From assembly GCA_012960535.1 (NCBI GenBank), contig DUBB01000052.1, positions 457-53,981 of the forward strand: 53,525 nt of DNA. The letters run 5' to 3'. Below are positions 26,704 through 34,984 of this stretch, one piece after another. The DNA comes from Gammaproteobacteria bacterium. GTDB lineage: Bacteria > Pseudomonadota > Gammaproteobacteria > Pseudomonadales > Azotimanducaceae. The translations under genes and the position numbers were made by a program. The notes beneath the pieces are model-generated. The model was not told where the DNA came from, made no database searches, and saw only the letters and a program-made list of their open reading frames with translations. Position 1 is the first letter of the stretch. Each line of letters starts with the position of its first letter.

Positions 26704-28613
26704 TGCAAGCCAGCCGCAAATCGATTCGCGCCCATGGGCGCAGACCGATCTGATTTCAACAGATAGTGATCAATGACCTGTCTTGCAACCGGTGCCGCGA
26801 ATTCACTGCCACCGCCCCCATTTTCAACAATCACCGCTATAGCTATGCGCGGATTTTCTACCGGTGCAAACGCGATAAACCAGGCATGTTTGCGCTGCCG
26901 TTCATCTATTTCCGACGCTTCATACACTTCACCCTGCTTGATGCCAATCACTTGGGCAGTACCCGATTTACCCGCCATCCGATAAGGAATTCCTCTACCA
27001 ATGTAAGACCATGCGACCCCATTTTCACCTAACCTTCGGTTTCCCCGATGAACGACCATCTCCATAGAATCAATGATGTGCTCCCAAGCAGCACCAGGCA
27101 CATGCTTGAATTCAGGCTTGAAGTCATCGTCATCGAAAGAAAAATCACGGTTCGATGCCATCCTAGGGCTATGCCAGATACCCCGGTTTGCCATCATTGC
27201 GGCCGCCGTTGCCAACTGCAGCGGCGTGACCAGAAGATCGCCTTGTCCTATCGCTATATTGACAGTATCCCCAGGAAACCACTGTTTTTTCCGATTCATC
27301 TGCATCCATTGCCGACTCGGTAATAATCCAGGTCGTGCTTCGGGAAGGTCTACAATAGTTACTCTGCCTAAACCAAACAGGCTCAACTGATCATGAATAA
27401 GATCGATGCCCAAATCTAATGCTAATTGATAAAAAAAGACGTTGCAGGAACGATAGATCGCTTTTTGAAGGTTTACCCTGCCATGTCCGCCCGAATCATT
27501 TTTTCTCCAGTTCCAGTCCCTATACAGACGTTCATGATTAGCCAGCTTGAACCATCCCGGGTCATCTATATACCAATCCGGCGTAATGCTCCCGCTGGAA
27601 AGGCCTACCAGGCCTAAAAAGGGTTTGATGGTTGATCCTGGCTGGTACTGGCCCTGCAGAGCCCGATTAAATAAGGGTAAGTCCGGAGAATCTCTTAATG
27701 CACCATAGTCAGCATGAGAGATGCCCTCAATAAATAGATTAGGGTCATAGGAAGGATTACTCAGCAGAGCAAGAATACCGCCATTGTTTGGATCGATCGC
27801 CACCACGGCGCCGCGTCGGCCACCCATGGCATCCTGGGCAACCGCCTGCAAAGAGGTATCAAGGTACAGCTCTAAATTCGCACCGGATTGTGGGGCAATA
27901 GACTCGAGTACTTGGGTTATTCCACCCAGCGCATTCACTTCCACGCGGTCATAGCCAATTGTACCTAACAACGACCCCTCATAAAATCTTTCTACACCCA
28001 ATTTGCCTATATGGTCAGTAGCAGCATATACGGATTTATCCAGCACCAGGCTATCCCGGTCATTAATTCGCCGTACTGACCCAACTGCATGAGCCAGCAA
28101 GGAACCGAATGGGTAGTTACGCACCAGGCGTGCTTCGATAGATGCACCTGGCAGGTTTATCCTATTGACCTCTATTCGAGCAACTTCCGCCTCCGTGAGT
28201 TGAAAAAGTAACGGGATCTTTTCAAATGGTCTGGATTTTCTTTTTATCCGCCCTAAAAAGGCCTGCTTCTGCTCTTCGCTTATCGCCACGTAGGGTTCCA
28301 AACTCAACAGCAAATCTTCGATGGACTCCGTCCGCTCAGTTGTAATGTTCAAATCATGGGATGTTGAATTATTCGCAATAAGCACGCCATGGCGATCAAA
28401 GACAAGTCCCCGGACGGGCGCCCTGGGTTGAATCTGGATTCTGTTTTCGTCGGACCTGGTAACGAAGCTTTCATGGAGGAAAATCTGCAGATAAGCCATC
28501 CGCGAGATCAACACCACCAACAGCAATACCAGAATGCCAGCACCGATACCCGCCCGTTCGACATAAACCTGACTTTCACCACGATGATCTTTTAAAATCA
28601 GAGGAGCAGCCAT
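26700..28613 (-). CDS. mrdA: Penicillin-binding protein 2 (transpeptidase)
   Basis: PBP2 crosslinks peptidoglycan in the elongasome. From MAAPLILKD the chain is 637 residues: one N-terminal transmembrane helix (IGAGILVLLLVVLIS), the dimer/pedestal domain beginning PRAPVRGLVFDRHG, and the transpeptidase with STIK (Ser327), SCN (389-391) and KSG (549-551). The start is one base after the rlmH stop; upstream in-frame ATGs would add residues encoded within rlmH. It overlaps rodA by four bases, the usual mrdA-rodA arrangement. Confidence 0.98.
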   Translation of the reverse strand: MAAPLILKDHRGESQVYVERAGIGAGILVLLLVVLISRMAYLQIFLHESFVTRSDENRIQIQPRAPVRGLVFDRHGVLIANNSTSHDLNITTERTESIEDLLLSLEPYVAISEEQKQAFLGRIKRKSRPFEKIPLLFQLTEAEVARIEVNRINLPGASIEARLVRNYPFGSLLAHAVGSVRRINDRDSLVLDKSVYAATDHIGKLGVERFYEGSLLGTIGYDRVEVNALGGITQVLESIAPQSGANLELYLDTSLQAVAQDAMGGRRGAVVAIDPNNGGILALLSNPSYDPNLFIEGISHADYGALRDSPDLPLFNRALQGQYQPGSTIKPFLGLVGLSSGSITPDWYIDDPGWFKLANHERLYRDWNWRKNDSGGHGRVNLQKAIYRSCNVFFYQLALDLGIDLIHDQLSLFGLGRVTIVDLPEARPGLLPSRQWMQMNRKKQWFPGDTVNIAIGQGDLLVTPLQLATAAAMMANRGIWHSPRMASNRDFSFDDDDFKPEFKHVPGAAWEHIIDSMEMVVHRGNRRLGENGVAWSYIGRGIPYRMAGKSGTAQVIGIKQGEVYEASEIDERQRKHAWFIAFAPVENPRIAIAVIVENGGGGSEFAAPVARQVIDHYLLKSDRSAPMGANRFAAGLQ

Positions 28614-28614
28614 G

Positions 28615-29082
28615 TTACTTATGGTAAGGATGATTATTGAGGTGAGACCAGGCCCGATATATTTGTTCAGCAACCAGAACACGAACCAGATAATGCGGGA
28701 ACGTCAGTTCGGATAAACTCCAGATCAGGTTAGCTCTGGATAGGCAAATTGAAGATAAACCATCAGGTCCACCGATCATTATCTGCACCCGGCTATGGTT
28801 CTGAAGCCAGCCTTTCATCTTTAATGCGAGTTCTTGGGTTGACCAGATTTTCCCACGACGATCCAATGCAACTATAAAAGCATCTGGGTGAAGAAGCTTC
28901 AGCAAATTATCCTCCTCCTCTTTCTGCAATCTTACAATCGAATCCTGTTTTCTTCGCCTGGCAGTGGGCCACTGCCGTAAGATCAATTCATTTCCCCTGG
29001 GAAGCCGTTTCTGAAATTCCCTGAATCCCTCGTCTATCCAACCCGGCGGTCTGGTGCCAGCGGCAAGTAATTCAACCTTCAC
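28615..29082 (-). CDS. rlmH: 23S rRNA (pseudouridine1915-N3)-methyltransferase
   Basis: RlmH, a SPOUT-fold enzyme of 155 residues, methylates pseudouridine 1915 in helix 69 of 23S rRNA in assembled ribosomes. The SAM-binding knot is visible in VQIMIGGPDGLS and the C-terminal LSELTFPHYLVRVLVAEQIYRAW. It overlaps rsfS by four bases and precedes mrdA by one base, a widespread rsfS-rlmH-mrdA-rodA order joining ribosome maturation with wall elongation. Confidence 0.98.
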   Translation of the reverse strand: MKVELLAAGTRPPGWIDEGFREFQKRLPRGNELILRQWPTARRRKQDSIVRLQKEEEDNLLKLLHPDAFIVALDRRGKIWSTQELALKMKGWLQNHSRVQIMIGGPDGLSSICLSRANLIWSLSELTFPHYLVRVLVAEQIYRAWSHLNNHPYHK

Positions 29083-29432
29083 TTGGGATTTTCTTCTCCT
29101 GACTGCCTAGGAGTTAGGCTCCATAATTTTTCAAGATCATAAAAATCCCTAACTGACGGGATCATCACCTGAACAATGACGTCAACCAGATCCACTAGAA
29201 TCCATTCTCCATCTTCAAAACCCTCGACCCCCAGTACCTGACACCCGCTTCCCTTGGCAGCATCTATTACATTCTGGGCGAGCGCCTTTACCTGCCGATG
29301 CGAATTGCCGCTTACCACTATCATTACATCAGCGATATCGGTCTGCTGCGTGATATCCAAAACTACAATATGTTCTCCTTTGATATCTTCTAGCGCGCCA
29401 GCAGCCAGAGACGCAAGATCCTTTGATTTCAT
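29079..29432 (-). CDS. rsfS: Ribosomal silencing factor RsfS
   Basis: RsfS (117 residues) binds ribosomal protein L14 and blocks 30S-50S joining when nutrients are scarce. Family features are the start LASLAAGALEDIKGEHIVVLD, the segment DVMIVVSGNSHRQVKALAQNV and WILVDLVDVIVQVMIPSVRDFYDLEKLW. Its target L14 is encoded in the same window, far to the right. It lies 17 bases after nadD and overlaps rlmH. Confidence 0.97.
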   Translation of the reverse strand: MKSKDLASLAAGALEDIKGEHIVVLDITQQTDIADVMIVVSGNSHRQVKALAQNVIDAAKGSGCQVLGVEGFEDGEWILVDLVDVIVQVMIPSVRDFYDLEKLWSLTPRQSGEENPK

Positions 29433-29449
29433 GACAGCCCACTTTTCAT

Positions 29450-30106
29450 CTAAATTCCTACCTCATACAAACTTTCATTAAAAATGTAATCTATGACTTC
29501 GTCTGCCATTAAACCGGTGGGTCGATCCCCTGATTTCAACATTTCTCTGATTGCGGAAGCCGAAATTTCGATTGCATCTATGTCTAAATAGGCTATCCGC
29601 CCATAATCCCAACCCTGCAATGTCTCAACATCGGCTACCTTGCAGCGCGCTTCAAGGTCTCGCATTGGCGCAGAAAGATTATACGCATTTACGGTGCGCG
29701 CAAGGACCACAATATGAACATAGTCTAATAAACCCTGCCAACATTTCCATTCCGGAAGCTTTTGATAAGCATCATAACCCATTAAAAAATAGATTCTTCC
29801 GGCCCCAGGTAACTGCCCACGCAATGTCCTGAGAGTATCGATGGAGAAGGAAATACCACCCCGTTGAATCTCACAACGATCGACTTTGAAAGTCGGTTTC
29901 CCTGCCACCGCCAGGTTCAGCATTTCCATCCGCTGCTGTGCAGTCGCGCAAGGCTGAGCTCTATGGGGAGGTGACAGCGATGGGATCAACCGTATTTCCT
30001 CAACATCCAGCTTGTCGGCGGCCTGCTGCGCCAATCTGGTATGGCCAAAATGGACCGGGTCGAAAGTGCCACCCATGACCAGAACGTGCCCAGTATTCAT
30101 TGTCAT
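29450..30106 (-). CDS. nadD: Nicotinate-nucleotide adenylyltransferase
   Basis: NadD couples nicotinate mononucleotide with ATP to give deamido-NAD. The nucleotidyltransferase motif GGTFDPVHFGH occupies residues 12-22 and the second ATP motif ISASAIRE lies near the C-terminus; IRLIPSLSPPHR is the substrate segment. Length 218 is normal. Its ATG overlaps the proA stop by one base, and rsfS follows after 17 bases, the common proA-nadD-rsfS order. Confidence 0.97.
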   Translation of the reverse strand: MTMNTGHVLVMGGTFDPVHFGHTRLAQQAADKLDVEEIRLIPSLSPPHRAQPCATAQQRMEMLNLAVAGKPTFKVDRCEIQRGGISFSIDTLRTLRGQLPGAGRIYFLMGYDAYQKLPEWKCWQGLLDYVHIVVLARTVNAYNLSAPMRDLEARCKVADVETLQGWDYGRIAYLDIDAIEISASAIREMLKSGDRPTGLMADEVIDYIFNESLYEVGI

Positions 30107-31368
30107 TAACGGATCTGTCCTTCTCCGCGCACTATAAATTTCTGGGAAGTCAGTCCTTCCAGACCCACTGGCCCACGGGCATGTAGTTTATCGGTAGATA
30201 TCCCAATTTCAGCGCCAAGTCCGTACTCAAAACCATCGGCGAATCGAGTGGATGTATTAACCATCACAGAACTGGAATCAATTTCTCTTAAGAAGCGATC
30301 AGCCTTACCAGCGTTTTCAGTCACTATCGCGTCGGTATGATTCGATCCATACTTACCGATATGTTGAATGGCTTCTTCTAAACCAGCACAAATCTTAATG
30401 GACAGTATGGGTGCATTATATTCTTCCCGCCAGTCCGCATCGGTTGCTTCAACATAATCAGTTACACCATTGAGCACGCTGGCTGTTTCCTTACAGACTC
30501 TGAGCTCAACACCTTCGCCACAAAGAGCATGAGCCAGATCGGGTAAAACACGAGCTGCAACCTCACGATCCACTAATAAAGTCTCCATGGTATTACAGGT
30601 GGCATACCTTTGTGTTTTTGCATTCATGGCAATAGAGTAAGCGCTCGCCAGGTCTGCCTCAGCATCTATAAAAACGTGACAGACACCATCAAGGTGCTTT
30701 AAAACAGCTATTCTAGTCTCATCGCTAATCCGCTGAATCAAACTTTTACCACCCCGGGGAATAATGAGATCCACATATTCTGACATTTTCAGCAGCTCTC
30801 CTACTGCCTGCCGATCGATGGTTTCGACAAGCTGAATAATTCCGGTATCTAGACCACTTTCCTGCAGACCTTCATAGATGCATTGATACAACGCCCGATT
30901 TGATTCGATCGATTCAGACCCGCCTCTGAGAATAACCGCATTTCCTGATTTCAGACAAAGGCCCGCCGCATCAATGGTCACGTTAGGCCGGGATTCATAG
31001 ATCATCCCGATGACACCAATTGGAACGCGCATTTTACTGATTCTTAACCCGTTGGGTCTGACCACAGGATCGCTCATCTGACCCACAGGGTCCGGCAGAT
31101 CGACCATCTGCTCAAGGCCACAGGTCATATCTGACAGGGTCTGCTCTTTCAACGCCAGTCGATCCAGGGAAGCAGCATCTAGACCGGCTGCAGCGGCTCT
31201 TTTCAGGTCTTTACTGTTTGCGGCCACAATCGTATCACTATGGGTCCGTATGGCATTGGCGATTGCCTGCAAAGCGGTATTTTTTTCAGCCGTGGAAGCC
31301 CTACAGGCCGCTGCCGTTGCTGCTTTTGCAGTAATACCCAAGCTGCGCATATACTCTTTAACAGTCAT
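30106..31368 (-). CDS. proA: Gamma-glutamyl phosphate reductase
   Basis: ProA reduces gamma-glutamyl phosphate to the semialdehyde in proline synthesis. It is an aldehyde-dehydrogenase-fold enzyme of 420 residues with the catalytic Cys258 in [24 protein letters not shown] (141-153) and the C-terminal [16 protein letters not shown]. proB is not adjacent and must lie elsewhere. It heads the leftward cluster that runs to lipA and diverges from the glycosylase gene across 36 bases. Confidence 0.98.
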   Translation of the reverse strand: MTVKEYMRSLGITAKAATAAACRASTAEKNTALQAIANAIRTHSDTIVAANSKDLKRAAAAGLDAASLDRLALKEQTLSDMTCGLEQMVDLPDPVGQMSDPVVRPNGLRISKMRVPIGVIGMIYESRPNVTIDAAGLCLKSGNAVILRGGSESIESNRALYQCIYEGLQESGLDTGIIQLVETIDRQAVGELLKMSEYVDLIIPRGGKSLIQRISDETRIAVLKHLDGVCHVFIDAEADLASAYSIAMNAKTQRYATCNTMETLLVDREVAARVLPDLAHALCGEGVELRVCKETASVLNGVTDYVEATDADWREEYNAPILSIKICAGLEEAIQHIGKYGSNHTDAIVTENAGKADRFLREIDSSSVMVNTSTRFADGFEYGLGAEIGISTDKLHARGPVGLEGLTSQKFIVRGEGQIR

Positions 31369-31371
31369 ACA

Positions 31372-31400
31372 TTCACGCTATTATCTACTCAGGCTATAGT
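31372..31400 (+). promoter_or_regulatory. Predicted promoter of the 3-methyladenine glycosylase gene
   Basis: TTCACG (4 of 6) and TATAGT (5 of 6) are separated by exactly 17 bases. The expected transcription start falls at or within a few bases of the ATG at 31405, which has no ribosome site, so a leaderless mRNA is likely. The -35 lies next to the proA start on the opposite strand. Confidence 0.45.
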
Positions 31401-31404
31401 ATAC

Positions 31405-32130
31405 ATGGGGACGATTGAATATTCGCCAATTCTCGAACAGGCTTTCTTTGATCAATCCCCGATCGAACTGGCTATGTCGCTTCTCGGAAAGATCTTAAGG
31501 CACCGCTTTAAAGTTACCTCAGGTGATGACATCTGGCTATCTGCGCAGATCATCGAAACGGAGGCTTATTACATCAATGAACGTGCAAGTCATGCATCCC
31601 TTGGCTTTACCACAAAGCGCAAGGCCCTGTTCATGGCGCCGGGAACCATTTACATGTATTTTGCCCGCGGCCGGGATTCTCTGAATTTTTCTGCTTCAGG
31701 AACTGGCAACGGTGTGCTCATTAAGTCGGGGTTCCCTTTTCTACAGGGCCATCAGACCCAGAAAATGTTAGCCACCATGCAGGCACTCAATCCAGGTAAA
31801 GACGGTCCAAGAAGTGTTAACAAACTATGCAACGGCCAGACCTTGCTGTGTCGATCTCTGAATCTAAAGGTGCACCAATGGGATACAAAACAACTAGACC
31901 CGGATCACCTGCGGCTTGAGGACTGCTCGTACCGGCCGGAACACATTGTGCAGTGCCAAAGACTGGGTATTCCATCTGGCAGAGACGGGCATCTACCACT
32001 GAGGTTTGTGGACGCAGCTTATGCAAATAAAGCCACGCATAACCCGTTAAGGCAAAAGCAGCCTGAACCGGGGACATTAAAGTTATTCAGCTACCCTGAG
32101 GATGCAAGCTACCCACTTTCTCTACTTTGA
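31405..32130 (+). CDS. 3-methyladenine DNA glycosylase (MPG/AAG family)
   Basis: This AAG-fold enzyme excises alkylated purines. Visible signatures are LLGKILRHRF, the catalytic Glu segment QIIETEAYY, RKALFMAPGTIYMYFARG and LLCRSLNLKV. From the chosen ATG it has 241 residues, a little longer than usual. A longer frame extends 55 codons upstream but would run antisense into proA and lacks family similarity. Its 3' end overlaps the convergent LON-domain gene by 22 bases. Confidence 0.93.
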   Translation: MGTIEYSPILEQAFFDQSPIELAMSLLGKILRHRFKVTSGDDIWLSAQIIETEAYYINERASHASLGFTTKRKALFMAPGTIYMYFARGRDSLNFSASGTGNGVLIKSGFPFLQGHQTQKMLATMQALNPGKDGPRSVNKLCNGQTLLCRSLNLKVHQWDTKQLDPDHLRLEDCSYRPEHIVQCQRLGIPSGRDGHLPLRFVDAAYANKATHNPLRQKQPEPGTLKLFSYPEDASYPLSLL

Positions 32131-32723
32131 AGCTCATCTAGAATTCTTTCAAGATTCCTTAACCGCCTAACAGGATCCTTCAGTTCTAACAGCGTCTGGC
32201 GAATCGAATTAGTCAGCGGTAACAGTTCAGACAAGCGCCCTCCCAACAGGGCGGCTTCTTCAAACTGGATATCCTTTGGATCAAGTTTTACGGCAGGATG
32301 CTTTAACAGCGTCTGTAACAGTTCGATCAGACCTTGATCTTTGTCTGTTGTGCTGATGACAGGCTCCATTTCCAGAAAAACAACCTCAGCTACCATCAGC
32401 CTGGACGCAGACTCAAAATAATCAACAATCCGGAATTTGTGCTCGCCCCTTATTCTAATATTAAGTAGCCCATGCTGGTTCTGGTCAAAATCTATAATTT
32501 TGGAGTAGCAGCCCACTCGAACCACCGAAGGTGCGGCTTGGCCCGCGTTGGCCAGTACCTCTTTACCGTCTTCTATAAGAATCACACCAAATCCTGAATC
32601 ATGCTTCAGGCACTGCGCCACCATATCGAGATAGCGCTGTTCGAATATCTGCAAATCAAGCGTACCTCCCGGGAATAGCACGCTCTGCAGAGGAAATAGC
32701 GGAATTTCATTAGGCCGAAGCAT
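32109..32723 (-). CDS. LON substrate-binding domain protein (peptidase S16-like, no protease)
   Basis: The 204-residue chain is only the N-terminal LON domain: IPLFPLQSVLFPGGTLDLQIFEQRYLDMV, GFGVILIEDGKEV and later VGCYSKIIDFD are hallmarks. There is no AAA+ or serine protease part. Stand-alone LON-domain proteins are common in proteobacteria; their role is not known, though a protein-binding adaptor is likely. It converges on the glycosylase gene with a 22-base overlap and lies 112 bases after ssb in the same direction. Confidence 0.92.
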   Translation of the reverse strand: MLRPNEIPLFPLQSVLFPGGTLDLQIFEQRYLDMVAQCLKHDSGFGVILIEDGKEVLANAGQAAPSVVRVGCYSKIIDFDQNQHGLLNIRIRGEHKFRIVDYFESASRLMVAEVVFLEMEPVISTTDKDQGLIELLQTLLKHPAVKLDPKDIQFEEAALLGGRLSELLPLTNSIRQTLLELKDPVRRLRNLERILDELQSRESG

Positions 32724-32835
32724 ACTATTGCCTACAACAAAAAGTGTTTTTGATTTTCATGGCCGCAAGATTAGCTCCATCACTAACGAAAAAAATCTAC
32801 TGATTACAATCGCCAGAGTTTCCGCAAAGACCCCT

Positions 32836-33297
32836 TTAGAAAGGGATATCATCATCAAAATCATCTGAAGGTGGAGGTGCAAAATCCTGATTCGAGGTAC
32901 TTGGGGCTGTCACTCCCATGCCTGGGCTGCTCGTTGGAGGCGAGCCCCCAGCCTCCATACTACCTTTGCTATCCAGCATTTGCATTTCGTTAGCAACGAT
33001 CTCAGTGGTATAGTGCTTCTGCCCTTCACGCTCCCATTCTCGAGTACGCAGTTCGCCTTCCAGATAAATTTTCGAGCCACGCTTCAGATATTCGCCAGCG
33101 ATTTCAGCCAGGCGGTTAAAGAACACGACTCGATGCCACTCAGTACGTTCCTTTTGTTCTCCGCTTTCCCGATCACGCCACGATTTTGAAGTCGCTACTG
33201 AAACATTGGTCACAGCACCCCCCGAAGGCATAAATCGGGTTTCTGGATCTCTCCCAAGATTTCCTACAATAATCACCTTATTAATACCTTTTGCCAT
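32836..33297 (-). CDS. ssb: Single-stranded DNA-binding protein
   Basis: SSB coats single-stranded DNA in replication and repair. An OB fold fills residues 1-110 ([50 protein letters not shown]), followed by a Pro/Ser/Gly-rich linker and the acidic protein-docking tip DDFDDDIPF. Length 153 is typical. It lies just downstream of the MFS gene and near uvrA, matching the pseudomonad uvrA-MFS-ssb order. Confidence 0.98.
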   Translation of the reverse strand: MAKGINKVIIVGNLGRDPETRFMPSGGAVTNVSVATSKSWRDRESGEQKERTEWHRVVFFNRLAEIAGEYLKRGSKIYLEGELRTREWEREGQKHYTTEIVANEMQMLDSKGSMEAGGSPPTSSPGMGVTAPSTSNQDFAPPPSDDFDDDIPF

Positions 33298-33336
33298 TTT
33301 CTTCTCCTTAAAAGGCTTGGCCGCAATTAATCTCTA

Positions 33337-34686
33337 TCACCTTCCCCGCGCAAAATCTGCCAATTTAGAATCATCAAAACTGGAACGATCGACCTTTAGA
33401 TAAACTAACCTTTGCTCCGGCATAACAACCACATCCTCAACGCCTTGGGTTGATGATAACTGTTCCACAATCTCATTGGCAGACCATCCTGTCGAATCTC
33501 CGTACTCAAGCACTCTGCTTTCACTGTTTTTTTGCGTTTTTATTTTCAGCATTATTACAAACCAGAAAAGACAAACAACACTGTTCACTGCAAGCATAAA
33601 CGAAAAATCCTGCATGGAAATCAGCATACCACCGACCAAACCACCAGCGAAAATGCCAGCAAACTGACAGCTTGAATAAACGCCCATGGCGGTACCCCTG
33701 AACCCTGCGCCAACCGTTTTCGACAACTGTACAGGCAAGGTCGACTCGAGAAAATTAAAAGCAAGGAAAAATAAGCCCAGCGCCAGTAACATACCAGCAA
33801 AACCCTGGCCTAAGGACAACAGGTACAAAGCCAGACCGATCACCAGCACAGCCGCTCTTAAAAGTGGCGCTGACCAGTTGCCTCGTCCAAATAAGTAAAC
33901 AAAGGGCAACATGGCAATGAAGGATCCTGCCAATATTAGTAAATAATACTGAGCGTGCTGGGAAAGGTTTACGCCTGCTCCGGTGAGTAGCAGTGGAAAG
34001 GCCAGAAATCCTGACATCAGCAAATAATGAGTCACAAATATACTGAAATTAAGCGCCCACAGATTGTGATTACGCAAGACATCACCCAACTGATTCCTTT
34101 GCGCGTCTGAATTCAAGTTAGACCTTGTGGTTTCAGTCGCCGGAATGAAGAAAACAACGATGCCAATGCCAATCAGGCCGACAATTGCACTGAGGAAAAA
34201 CAGTCCAGAGAGTCCACTGGAAGCATACAACAAAGGACCTATCAGCATGGAAACAGCAAAGGAAATACCAATACAGCCACCGACAATCGCCATGGCTTTC
34301 GAGCGATGTTCAAGTCTTGTAAGGTCAGAAACCAGCGCCAACAGAACACCCGCTATAGCGCCCATACCCTGCAATGACCGACCCAGGATTAACCAATAGA
34401 TATGATCCGCCAGGGCCGCAACAATACTACCCAGCACGAATATCGAAAGCGCGCCGATAATCACCTTACGTCTACCCACTCGATCCGATAAGAATCCCAG
34501 TGGCATCTGCAGAATACTCTGAAAAAACCCATAGATACCCATTGTTAAACCTAAAAGAAATGGGCTAGAACCGGGCATGAACTCAGCAGCGATAACAAAT
34601 ACGGGCAGGATACTAAATAGGCCCAGCATGCGAACCAGATACAGCAGACCTACAGCAAAAGCCGCCCTCAACTCAAGTTGATTCAT
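33337..34686 (-). CDS. YajR-like MFS transporter with C-terminal ferredoxin-like domain
   Basis: Twelve hydrophobic segments are visible, with the MFS motif A GFLSDRVGRRKVIIG between helices 2 and 3. After the last helix a soluble tail of about 70 residues contains TQGVEDVVVMPEQRLVYLKVDRSSFD, resembling the YAM domain of E. coli YajR, a proton-coupled efflux protein of unknown substrate. The start MNQLELRAAF has GCAGG about 6 bases upstream; another in-frame start lies 11 codons earlier. The gene diverges from uvrA and precedes ssb. Confidence 0.92.
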   Translation of the reverse strand: MNQLELRAAFAVGLLYLVRMLGLFSILPVFVIAAEFMPGSSPFLLGLTMGIYGFFQSILQMPLGFLSDRVGRRKVIIGALSIFVLGSIVAALADHIYWLILGRSLQGMGAIAGVLLALVSDLTRLEHRSKAMAIVGGCIGISFAVSMLIGPLLYASSGLSGLFFLSAIVGLIGIGIVVFFIPATETTRSNLNSDAQRNQLGDVLRNHNLWALNFSIFVTHYLLMSGFLAFPLLLTGAGVNLSQHAQYYLLILAGSFIAMLPFVYLFGRGNWSAPLLRAAVLVIGLALYLLSLGQGFAGMLLALGLFFLAFNFLESTLPVQLSKTVGAGFRGTAMGVYSSCQFAGIFAGGLVGGMLISMQDFSFMLAVNSVVCLFWFVIMLKIKTQKNSESRVLEYGDSTGWSANEIVEQLSSTQGVEDVVVMPEQRLVYLKVDRSSFDDSKLADFARGR

Positions 34687-34984
34687 CGGACCTGCCCTAC
34701 TGCAATTACGCTTTGCCAATTCATATAGAAAAGCTTAGTATCGTCGGGCTTATCATTCATGGGCTGACTCGGTGTTTAGAGGTTGCTTCGGCTTAATCTG
34801 AACCAAGATATTTCCTGAATATCCGAGCCAGCTGCTCTATTCTCATGTCCGTGGGATGATAACAAATGCAAGACTCGCTTACACTTAAAGAAAGGTTTAA
34901 GGTCTCATTTAGCAAATTTACCCGCCATTAAAGTCTAATGGATAGCCAAAACTAAAAGTCTGATGGATAGCCAAAACTAATATT
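34687..34984. promoter_or_regulatory. Divergent region between the MFS gene and uvrA
   Basis: It holds a perfect inverted repeat GATATT-TCCTG-AATATC (34807-34823), a plausible operator, and the tandem 25-base repeat next to uvrA (listed separately). I see no match to a canonical LexA box (CTGT-N8-ACAG), although uvrA is SOS-controlled in E. coli, and no convincing sigma-70 pair. Confidence 0.4.
34930..34979 (+). repeat. Tandem 25-base duplication just before uvrA
   Basis: Two 25-base units, 34930-34954 and 34955-34979, differ at one position only (TCTAATGG versus TCTGATGG). Each contains ATG GAT AGC CAA AAC TAA, a five-codon minicistron MDSQN. The second ends five bases before the uvrA ATG, which has no ribosome site of its own. 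The repeat may be a recent slippage product or may take part in uvrA translation. Confidence 0.9.

Noticed and set aside
32832..32845. CCCTTT-AG-AAAGGG palindrome at the ssb stop as a terminator
   Set aside because: The loop is two bases and no T tract follows; it overlaps the stop codon and is probably coincidental.
34740..34984. LexA/SOS box for uvrA
   Set aside because: No CTG-N10-CAG match was found. One CTG...CAG pair has an 11-base spacing and poor inner sequence.
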